Source: Methylotuvimicrobium alcaliphilum 20Z
GTDB lineage: Bacteria; Pseudomonadota; Gammaproteobacteria; Methylococcales; Methylomonadaceae
Length of the DNA stretch: 64,000 bases
Direction of reading: 5' to 3'
Assembly: GCF_000968535.2 (NCBI RefSeq)
Contig: NC_016112.1
Location: 3,348,001 to 3,412,000 of the forward strand
Both the position numbers and the translations under genes were made by a program. A model generated the notes under the pieces. The model searched no databases and was not told the origin of the DNA. It saw nothing but the letters and a program-made list of their open reading frames with translations. This document shows, in pieces, positions 35,826 to 43,121 of this stretch. How positions within the stretch are numbered: the stretch's first letter is position 1; every line of letters begins with the position of its first letter.

Positions 35826-36242
35826 TCATTCCGTATATTGCCGAGTCCTTGATTTATAATCGGTCAACGATTTGAAATGCGCGTCGCGATCTTCCCGGTT
35901 CTTAGGTTTTAAAGTATTGTCTCTGACAGGCTGTTTCGGCAGTTCACGGCTCTCTTCAGCTTTGTCGACAATCGCTCGATGGCTTGCCGCCTTGTCGAAG
36001 ACTTCCGTTTTCGGGATATTGGAAGGCGAGCTCAACGCTAAAAACAGCCCGAAAGCCCATATGGTCAATGCCGCACAAAGCAAAAACAGCCTATTTTTTT
36101 TCAGCGTAGCCTTGTTCAACTTTTTGACGATCAGTCCGCCTCGCACCAGCGGCTCGATCATCAATGCGGCACAGAGCATGAAAAAGCCAATGATCAGATA
36201 AGGAAAAAACGAAAGTAAAACATTGAACAGATAAGTACTCAT
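35826..36242 (-). CDS. Small two-helix membrane protein, unknown
   Basis: A 138-residue protein with two hydrophobic segments (about residues 5-29 and 50-70), a basic loop between them (KKLNKATLKKNR) and a charged soluble tail rich in Lys, Asp and Arg. No family is recognised. I chose the ATG at 36242; the frame is open upstream but that part is polar and reads like untranslated leader. It is the last gene after the SPFH lipoprotein. Confidence 0.55.
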   Translation of the reverse strand: MSTYLFNVLLSFFPYLIIGFFMLCAALMIEPLVRGGLIVKKLNKATLKKNRLFLLCAALTIWAFGLFLALSSPSNIPKTEVFDKAASHRAIVDKAEESRELPKQPVRDNTLKPKNREDRDAHFKSLTDYKSRTRQYTE

Positions 36243-36336
36243 GCCGTATCGGCGGAAATCCGAACCGGCCCGAATCCGGCTGGTTTTCCGCTCCTCCCTA
36301 GAACCCTTTGATAAAAGTAGCCGAACATAACCGCAA

Positions 36337-37218
36337 TCAATGCTTTCCCAGCATGACACCGCCGGCGATTGTGCCGAGCATTTCCATCGGAATAAAGACT
36401 TTGTTATTCGATTCGCTCATTTTATCGAGCACATTCAGAGAACGGTAGCGGATGTATTCGTTCGTGACCGACTGAGCTAGGATCTTGTTGACTTCGGCCT
36501 CGGCCTCGGCTTTTTCGACGTCGATAGCGCGTTGCATGCGTTGCTCTTGAAGCTTGCGCTCTAATTGCACTTTGCTGATTTCCAATTGCGCTTCTTCCTG
36601 CTGAATCATTTCGCGCCGTTCTGCTGCATTTTCCTGCGCCTTAACAATGATTTCCGGATACCTTATGTCCGCCAACCCGACATAGCGCACTAAAAACGGC
36701 GTTCTTTCGCCGATGCTCTTCGATAACTTAGCGCTCAATTCGGAATTGATCGCTTCCCGAGAGGAACTGATTTCGGCAATCGTATAATTCGACAAAAACT
36801 CTCTAGCTTCCGACCGGATAATCTGCTGCGCATAGGTCTGGTAAACCTTATCGAGAGGAATGCTTTCAACATCCCCAACTTGCTCCGGCGCTATTTTGGA
36901 AAACAATTCATCATACTGTTCCGGCTTAACAGCCAGCGTCATCCGCAAATCAAACGCCATATTCAACTTGTCTTTCGGCATGAACAACTGCATTTGCTCG
37001 GCTTTGGCTATGTCCGAAACATTCATGACGACCAACTTGTCGCAATAGGCCCAACAAGGCTCTAGCCTAAACTTCGAGGTATTGACAATGCCTTCCTTGA
37101 AGCCGTATTGAGTCATGATCTTCCCGACATGAGCAGACGGCACTTCAACCTTACTGCCGCAACCCGCCAGGACCGAAGAAGTTAGAATACAAACAACCAG
37201 AAGTTTTCGCTGAATCAT
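36337..37218 (-). CDS. SPFH/band-7 domain lipoprotein
   Basis: A 293-residue protein with a lipoprotein signal (lipobox SVLAGC, Cys about residue 20). The SPFH-like domain (about 25-180) includes HVGKIMTQYGFKEG and LRMTLAVKPEQYDELF. A long charged coiled coil (about 190-250, rich in Glu, Gln and Lys) follows. SPFH proteins form ring scaffolds on membranes and often hold proteases. A lipid anchor on the outer face is unusual, since most bacterial members use an N-terminal helix. It lies downstream of the kinase/phosphatase island and may belong to it. Confidence 0.8.
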   Translation of the reverse strand: MIQRKLLVVCILTSSVLAGCGSKVEVPSAHVGKIMTQYGFKEGIVNTSKFRLEPCWAYCDKLVVMNVSDIAKAEQMQLFMPKDKLNMAFDLRMTLAVKPEQYDELFSKIAPEQVGDVESIPLDKVYQTYAQQIIRSEAREFLSNYTIAEISSSREAINSELSAKLSKSIGERTPFLVRYVGLADIRYPEIIVKAQENAAERREMIQQEEAQLEISKVQLERKLQEQRMQRAIDVEKAEAEAEVNKILAQSVTNEYIRYRSLNVLDKMSESNNKVFIPMEMLGTIAGGVMLGKH

Positions 37219-37815
37219 AATTTTCTCGCACTAAATACAAATGGACTCGGAAATCTTATAACCTCGAACCTGATTAGCAAGATGCTTCAGCTTGCTGAAG
37301 CCAATTGTCCGAACAGTGGCCAGTCGTAGCCACTTCTGCGGGACGGGTTATTTAACCCGTCCCCAACGTTTCGGTTTGCCCTAAACATTTCGGCTAACTT
37401 CGGCCAAAGTCAAAACGTTTAGGACGGGGTTGTAAACCCCGTCCTGCTAGGGATATGCTGGTTTTTGGCCTTTAGCTGAAGAAACTTGCTAATCAGGACC
37501 TCGAATATAGACGACCGGGAAAAATTTGCCTTATTTACTCCCTTTATACTCAAAAAATGGTTAACTTTATGAAGGTATGGGTTGTGGCTAGCGCGAATGT
37601 CGGCATCGGGGTGCCCGTCAAAGGACGCCGTGAATACGTCCATGTAGGCTCTATGACAGCATCCATGCTGCCAAAGCCTTTGCCGAACACCCCGACGCCT
37701 CCGTACGCTAATACCGAAGTTTGAAGTGCGATAGGTATATTCTTAGACGGTTTTTCAATCAAAAGGGAGTAAGTTCGGCTTTTTCGAATGCAACCAACGA
37801 TACCCTTATTAGATT
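37219..37815. repeat. Repeat-filled gap: hairpins and a C::A chimera
   Basis: No gene. Two perfect hairpins lie at 37341-37362 (GGACGGGTTA arms) and 37421-37445 (AGGACGGGGTT arms). They are set in similar flanking text (AACGTTT, GGCTAACTTCGGCC) and may be two arms of one larger repeat. A family C element with both ends spans about 37529-37771. Its middle is replaced by a family A piece (about 37603-37739) that has lost one terminus. Confidence 0.78.
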
Positions 37816-38592
37816 CTACGAACAGTCCGCCTGAGATTCCGCCAACAAAATAAATGTAATATTATCATCGGCCGCATTCGCCAACGCTTCTGCCAGAAGT
37901 TGCTCGGTCTTATTATCCAAGCTCCCATCCCCTGCGAGTATGGTCGCGATTGTTGAATCGGGCACTTGACCGGTCAATCCGTCGCTGCAAAGTAATACAA
38001 TATCCCTCTTATCGCGTATTTCCTCGACCACATCCACTTGCACAACTTCTTTGTCGGAACTGCCGATCGCTTGTGTGATAACGTTTTTATAGGGGTGGGT
38101 CTTGGCGCTTTCTTCATCGATTAAGCCTTGATCCATCAGCATTTGTACATAGCTATGATCCTTGGTCAATTGCCTTAATCCATTATTCCGCCAGAGATAG
38201 GCGCGACTATCACCGACCCAGGCAATTTGATAACGCCCCTCTTCAATTTGTATCGCGACCAAGGTCATCCCCATCCCCTGGGCTTCTGGATCTTTGAAAG
38301 CTTGCTCCTTGATTTTGAGATGCGCGCGTTGAATAGCTTCGATCAATTTTGCTCCGGAAGCCAGCTCGCGATGCAAGGTCATTAACCCGACCGCACTGGC
38401 AACTTCTCCGCAATTATGTCCGCCCATGCCATCTGCAACGGCCCAAATACCCATTTCAGGCAGCATTAAAAAACTATCTTCGTTATTGCTTCTAACTTTA
38501 CCCGGATGAGTAAAACAACTGAATTGAATACTCGGCCTATCGGACTTTTCGGCTTGATTATGAGTAAATCGTTTAAATAGATCGAATTTCAT
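37816..38592 (-). CDS. PP2C-type Ser/Thr protein phosphatase
   Basis: A 258-residue metal-dependent phosphatase. Metal-binding motifs are all present: KVRSNNEDSFL, AVADGMGGHNCGEVAS, LLCSDGLTGQV and ADDNITFIL. The architecture is that of bacterial Stp/PppA enzymes, with a short N-terminal basic extension and no membrane segment. It is the obvious antagonist of the Ser/Thr kinase encoded at 41511-43100 and lies in the same run of genes, 8 bases after the M48 gene. Confidence 0.92.
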   Translation of the reverse strand: MKFDLFKRFTHNQAEKSDRPSIQFSCFTHPGKVRSNNEDSFLMLPEMGIWAVADGMGGHNCGEVASAVGLMTLHRELASGAKLIEAIQRAHLKIKEQAFKDPEAQGMGMTLVAIQIEEGRYQIAWVGDSRAYLWRNNGLRQLTKDHSYVQMLMDQGLIDEESAKTHPYKNVITQAIGSSDKEVVQVDVVEEIRDKRDIVLLCSDGLTGQVPDSTIATILAGDGSLDNKTEQLLAEALANAADDNITFILLAESQADCS

Positions 38593-38600
38593 GCCCGTTC

Positions 38601-39338
38601 CTATTCGGATAATAATCGCTTTATCCGAAAAAACTCTGCGGAACTTGAAAAATTATCATTGATTCCCGGCTCCAATCGCTTAGATAGCTTATTTAGACGA
38701 GCTTGATGCTGCTGTTCGTCGCCTTTTACCGGCAAGCGATCAATGATATTCAGCAGAACGTCAGGCGGAAAACCGGCGGCCTGCAAGATATCCAATGCGA
38801 TCGCATCCGCTTCGATTTCCCTATCGATATCGATGATCTGCACCAGCGTGCCTATTTGCCTATGCTTTTTACCAGATAAGCCTGGCCGGAGACAAAAATG
38901 ACCGGCTAATTGATGCCCCATTTCATGAGCCAATATCGCCGCGAGTTCGGCTTCGTTATTGACGAAATGAAAACTGCCTTCGGTGATATAAGTGCGCCCG
39001 TCCCCAATCGAAAATGCGTTGACCGAGCTATCCCTGACTGTGAAAAAACGCCATCCCGAAGCCGGCCAATCGATTGGCGTGAACCACTTTAACCAAGGCC
39101 CGCTTCGGGGAAGAAGACGCTCTCCGAGAGTTTGCAAATATCGGTTGACGATGTCCTGGCTCGGCCGTAACGGCCATTCCTGTTCTATACGAAAGGCGGC
39201 ATTCGCGGAATGCTGCTGTTCGCCGGAGCAATTTGCCCAAGCCGACCTCGAGATCGCACTGCCACCTATCAGCAAATAAAAAAATACCCTTGCAATCGTC
39301 CTTGGCACGCTTCTTTTGATTAACCGCAAGCGAAGCAT
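38601..39338 (-). CDS. M48-family metalloprotease
   Basis: A 245-residue exported zinc protease of the BepA/LoiP type. It has a hydrophobic N-terminal signal (about residues 11-35), then NRYLQTLGERLL, VNAFSIGDGRTYI, the zinc site AAILAHEMGHQLAGHF and the third-ligand region EIEADAIALDIL. It probably acts in the periplasm on envelope proteins. It lies between the glycine-zipper lipoprotein and PP2C genes with spacings of 6 and 8 bases, so it is part of the same operon. Confidence 0.9.
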   Translation of the reverse strand: MLRLRLIKRSVPRTIARVFFYLLIGGSAISRSAWANCSGEQQHSANAAFRIEQEWPLRPSQDIVNRYLQTLGERLLPRSGPWLKWFTPIDWPASGWRFFTVRDSSVNAFSIGDGRTYITEGSFHFVNNEAELAAILAHEMGHQLAGHFCLRPGLSGKKHRQIGTLVQIIDIDREIEADAIALDILQAAGFPPDVLLNIIDRLPVKGDEQQHQARLNKLSKRLEPGINDNFSSSAEFFRIKRLLSE

Positions 39339-39344
39339 TAGCGC

Positions 39345-39962
39345 TTATTGAACGATAAATACGGCCTGATTGATATCGCTGCTGGTGCCGGCTTGCACTT
39401 TGGTTTCGACGACATAAGTACCGGCCGATGCATTCTTAGGTATCGGAATCGTCGCATTGACGGCATAACCGCCGGCGGAACGCTGCACATTTTGAGGCGG
39501 GGCCTCGAAAATCACCTTCCCGTCCTTTTTTAAGGTCCAGGTTTCCTCGACCGAGGCTATGCTTTGATTTTGCGGTACCGATAATGAATAATCGCTGGCA
39601 ACCATGACTTGTTGCCCTGGAGCAACGGTATCCGGCGAAGCCGTGCCTTTATTCAAACGGACCAGCACGGTATTGGCGGCAGGCGTAAACCCGTATAGCG
39701 ATTGGTCCTCGGCAGGACTGCGCACCTGCTGTGAGCTGTATTGCGCCAATTTGACGGCGCCCCAACCGAGTGCGGCGCCGCCGGCCGCCGCCGCTAAACC
39801 GTAGCCGACATTACCGGTCAATAGACCGGTCGTCAAACCGGCGGCCACCGCGCCCAATCCCGCACCAATGGCTTGTTGATTTTCGGGAGTAGTCGCACAT
39901 CCGGTGATCAGGCTGACGCATACAACCGCACTTAGGGCTGTTTTAGGAAATGCATGATTCAT
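39345..39962 (-). CDS. Glycine-zipper lipoprotein
   Basis: A 205-residue predicted lipoprotein (lipobox SLITGC). A Gly/Ala-rich segment (about residues 30-75, GAGLGAVAAGLTTGLLTG and AAAAGGAALGWGAV) follows, which looks like a glycine zipper able to enter membrane. The C-terminal beta-rich region has PGQQVMVASDYSLSVP and GTYVVETKVQAG, resembling an Ig-like envelope domain. Function unknown. It is co-directional and tightly spaced with the VWA and M48 genes. Confidence 0.7.
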   Translation of the reverse strand: MNHAFPKTALSAVVCVSLITGCATTPENQQAIGAGLGAVAAGLTTGLLTGNVGYGLAAAAGGAALGWGAVKLAQYSSQQVRSPAEDQSLYGFTPAANTVLVRLNKGTASPDTVAPGQQVMVASDYSLSVPQNQSIASVEETWTLKKDGKVIFEAPPQNVQRSAGGYAVNATIPIPKNASAGTYVVETKVQAGTSSDINQAVFIVQ

Positions 39963-39989
39963 GATGAAATCCTCATTAGATTAGCGCTG

Positions 39990-41150
39990 CTACTGAGCGG
40001 ACGGCCTGTTGTAAAACGGATCGTTATCCGGCAGAAGCGGGATTTTTTGATTCAATAGGTTGAGATAATTATCAATCGCTTGGATAGGCGGCGGCTCTAT
40101 CGCTTCGAATTGGCCATTGTCGTAATAATATTTACCGCTACCTGTCGGATATTCGATACCGACCTTAAAGGAGTGCTGCTCGCCGTCAACCGGAATATAA
40201 GATCGGAAGGTCACAACATAGTCGCTTTGTAAAATGTTTTGGATTTCTTCGACGATGCGCTGCATCCTGTCATAGGTTTCGCCCAATGAATAATAGATGC
40301 CGAACGAATTTTTCGATATGGATTCGAGATTTCTAAAATAGTCCACTGAACTCTTGCCGTAAGCAAGCGAATACACGGGTATGGGAATCCGCATCGAAGT
40401 AATTCGGCCATTCAGCTCTTCGCGAGAAAGCGCACTGCCCTCGTCTCGTCCGTCGGAAAAAACGACCACCGAACACGATGCAATGACATTATCGGCCGAA
40501 GGGTCTACTGACGATCCTTGCGCCGACATTCCGCACATCTGAATCGCAGCCCCGATACTATCGTAAATACGGCTTTTCATACCATCGATTCGAATATCCG
40601 CCAACCTTCTGGCAAGAGCGCCCGCATCCCTTTCGAATTGAGATACCAAATCATAGCCTTCTTTGGTATCGCGTATCGCCAGGATCGCCACCTCATCCTG
40701 GGGCCGTTTGCTGTCGATAAAACGAGCAGCGGCTCTGAGCGCGGTTTCCGATGCCGTTCCCGCCATCGACTTGCTAGCATCGATTACCAAAACGGAACGG
40801 GTTGCCTCACTTCGATTGCGTATGCTTTGAATGCCATATTGGCGTTTCATCGGATCGTAGCTTTTGCCTTTGATCATCAGACCGATATTCATTTCGTTGA
40901 GATTCACCAAAGGCTGCATGTTTTGATCGAAGGTTCGAATATACAATTGTACAAACGGATACAAGGCATAATTTACCCGATAGACTTTAACGCCGTAACC
41001 GCCGGGCGCTGCAAATCCGTAGCCGCCGGCATGCGCTGGGCCCGTAAGAAACAAGGCTTGCATTAAAACCAGAACAGGCAATATAAAGCGCCCCACCCCC
41101 TTAAACCATTTTTTGCCGGTCTGTTGCGTTTGTCTTGAGATTTTCATCAT
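39990..41150 (-). CDS. VWA-domain protein, exported
   Basis: A 386-residue protein with a signal peptide (about residues 17-41, ending PAHA). A beta-rich N-terminal part (about 42-115) precedes a von Willebrand A domain (about 115-310). The MIDAS motif is SVLVIDASKSMAGT (DxSxS), with a later Thr/Asp region VVVFSDGRDEGSAL. VWA domains bind protein ligands through a metal ion. In type VI secretion regulation the kinase PpkA carries a VWA domain; here the two are separate proteins, one outside and one spanning the membrane. Start is MMKISRQ at 41150 or one codon later. Confidence 0.85.
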   Translation of the reverse strand: MMKISRQTQQTGKKWFKGVGRFILPVLVLMQALFLTGPAHAGGYGFAAPGGYGVKVYRVNYALYPFVQLYIRTFDQNMQPLVNLNEMNIGLMIKGKSYDPMKRQYGIQSIRNRSEATRSVLVIDASKSMAGTASETALRAAARFIDSKRPQDEVAILAIRDTKEGYDLVSQFERDAGALARRLADIRIDGMKSRIYDSIGAAIQMCGMSAQGSSVDPSADNVIASCSVVVFSDGRDEGSALSREELNGRITSMRIPIPVYSLAYGKSSVDYFRNLESISKNSFGIYYSLGETYDRMQRIVEEIQNILQSDYVVTFRSYIPVDGEQHSFKVGIEYPTGSGKYYYDNGQFEAIEPPPIQAIDNYLNLLNQKIPLLPDNDPFYNRPSAQ

Positions 41151-41510
41151 GACGTCGATTCCTCTTTAATGTAGTATTTTACCCATCGGACTCAATGTCC
41201 GACTCCCCCATAAACAACGACTAACACTTTATACTCCAGCAATTCCCTGTTTGAGCAGTTTCGCCGATTTTAAGGTGTGGGGTATGCCTGTCGAGGAACG
41301 CCGTAAACCCATCCATGGGGGCTTGGCGGCAGCTCCCTGCTGCCGACATCCTCGCCAAGCATACCCCACACCCTTTTTGATCCCCAAATTGGGAATTGCT
41401 GCTTTATACTCAAAGAAGTTACTCGTAACTGCGAATGCTTAGGATTTCGCGACAAATAACTTACCGGAACAATGATCTTTGTAGCGGATTCGGTTATTTG
41501 CGCCCCTAAC
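41151..41510. repeat. Gap with a family B repeat between kinase and VWA genes
   Basis: The B element covers 41237-41401 (165 bp), with ends CAGCAATTCCCTGTTTGAG and CCAAATTGGGAATTGCTG. A perfect 10-base duplication, CTTTATACTC, flanks it on both sides. The rest of the gap shows no gene. The element separates the kinase/ABC pair from the VWA-M48-PP2C run. Confidence 0.92.
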
Positions 41511-43100
41511 CTAACGTATTTTTTGTGTTTGCCCCGGAATAATAACCCAGCCGGAATTATCTTCCTTAGGCTCGGTTTTGGCTATCGGTTTAGGTTGCGG
41601 TTTCGGCTTCGGTTTAGGGCGTGCTACCGGTTTCGGAGGCGTGCTTGGCTGCTGAACAACGCGATTCGAATCGAGTGTTTGCGAAGCTTTATTGACCGAA
41701 GACTTGCTATCCGATTCCGGTTGAACGGGCCTGCGTTTATTCAATATTTCCAGTGCCGACAAACCTGAATCTGCCGAAGGCACGACAGGCTTCGAGACAA
41801 CGGAGGGAGCGGAAAACGGCGAATCCATTGCGGCAGGAACCGTCCCTTCGGCAATTCCGGTCTCACGCGGTAAAGACTCGGGTTCGGGACCGGCACTTGC
41901 AATCGGCACCTCATCCGAGCCGTCTTTGAAAAACAGCCAATAGGCGCCGCCGGCAAACGCTGAAAACAGCACTACGACAACGACAAGCAAAATCGCCAGT
42001 TTTTTTATGGAGCTATTGTGAGCTTCTGTATATTGAATCGTTGAACGTGAGATCGGCTGCGAACGATTCCCTTGGGTCTTAATTACCGGCCCGAATTGCA
42101 AATCGGAAATTTGCACCGTTTTGCCGGACAGCAAAGCCTCTTCATCAACTTGGCTAACGGCTGAAAATACACCGATGAATTCCGCCACGGTCTGCGGGCG
42201 CTCATTGACATTGAGACTCAATCCTTTAAGAATCATGTTATCGATTACATCCGGCAATTCGGGCGCAATTTGTTTAGGAGGCGTCAAGGCTTTACCGGAC
42301 ACCCTTTCATGCGCCGCGACCGGCGTTTGACCGGTCACGGCAAAATAAACCGTGGCCGCCAATGAATAAATATCGGATCGAATGTCGGTACCGGTGCCCA
42401 TGACCTGCTCTGGCGGACTGAAACCGATTGATGCCGCTCTCCCCAAAGTACGGGTCATTTCGTTGGGCGAAGATTCCTTGGCGATGCCGAAATCAATCAG
42501 CATGATTCTGTTTTCATCGTCCAGCAAAACGTTTTCCGGCTTCAAATCCCGATGGATAATCGGCGGATTTCGCGAATGCAGATATTCGAGTACCTGCCCG
42601 ACCTGAACGATCCAGTCCTTAAGGTCCGTAAAGACAATTCTACCGAGCCGCTTGCATTCGGTAGCCAGCGTTCGGCTACCGCCGAATTTCAACACTAAAT
42701 AGACCATGCCTTTTTCATTGAAACGGTCGACAATGATAGGGATCGAGGGATGATCGAGGTTGCTCAACAACGAAACTTCATATTCATCGAACAGCATCTC
42801 GGGAATTTCCTTGAGCGCCCAACGTTTTCCTTTCACGCGTTGATCTTCGACTAGGTAAGTCGCGCCGAAACCGCCTTTTCCCAGCACTGTTTGGATAATA
42901 TAGCGATCGCCAATCAAATCGCCGACGCCTTTCAGCCAACCGAAAATACCGCGTATCGAGCCGTTAGGTGCGGTATCGATATGCGCTATTTCGTATTGGC
43001 ATTTTGTACACCGGTATTTATTTTGCGCGATCGCATCGGCCGAATCCGGTTGATCGCATTTGGGACAGGTCCGGGGCTGTTCTTGTGCTGTTTCATTCAT
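41511..43100 (-). CDS. Ser/Thr protein kinase with zinc ribbon and membrane anchor
   Basis: A 529-residue Hanks-type kinase. A zinc ribbon (CPKC and CTKC pairs, residues 12-38) precedes the kinase domain (about 66-320): Gly loop GKGGFGATYL, catalytic Lys in WALKEIP, loop HRDLKPENV, metal site DFGIAKE and activation-segment end FSPPEQ. One membrane helix lies near 368-390. A roughly 140-residue external tail ends in a Pro/Lys repeat (KPVARPKPKPKPQPKPIAK). The gene starts 21 bases after the FHA-ABC gene, whose FHA domains are natural readers of its phospho-threonine marks. Confidence 0.93.
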   Translation of the reverse strand: MNETAQEQPRTCPKCDQPDSADAIAQNKYRCTKCQYEIAHIDTAPNGSIRGIFGWLKGVGDLIGDRYIIQTVLGKGGFGATYLVEDQRVKGKRWALKEIPEMLFDEYEVSLLSNLDHPSIPIIVDRFNEKGMVYLVLKFGGSRTLATECKRLGRIVFTDLKDWIVQVGQVLEYLHSRNPPIIHRDLKPENVLLDDENRIMLIDFGIAKESSPNEMTRTLGRAASIGFSPPEQVMGTGTDIRSDIYSLAATVYFAVTGQTPVAAHERVSGKALTPPKQIAPELPDVIDNMILKGLSLNVNERPQTVAEFIGVFSAVSQVDEEALLSGKTVQISDLQFGPVIKTQGNRSQPISRSTIQYTEAHNSSIKKLAILLVVVVVLFSAFAGGAYWLFFKDGSDEVPIASAGPEPESLPRETGIAEGTVPAAMDSPFSAPSVVSKPVVPSADSGLSALEILNKRRPVQPESDSKSSVNKASQTLDSNRVVQQPSTPPKPVARPKPKPKPQPKPIAKTEPKEDNSGWVIIPGQTQKIR

Positions 43101-43121
43101 ATATGTTCAAATCGGCTTCGG

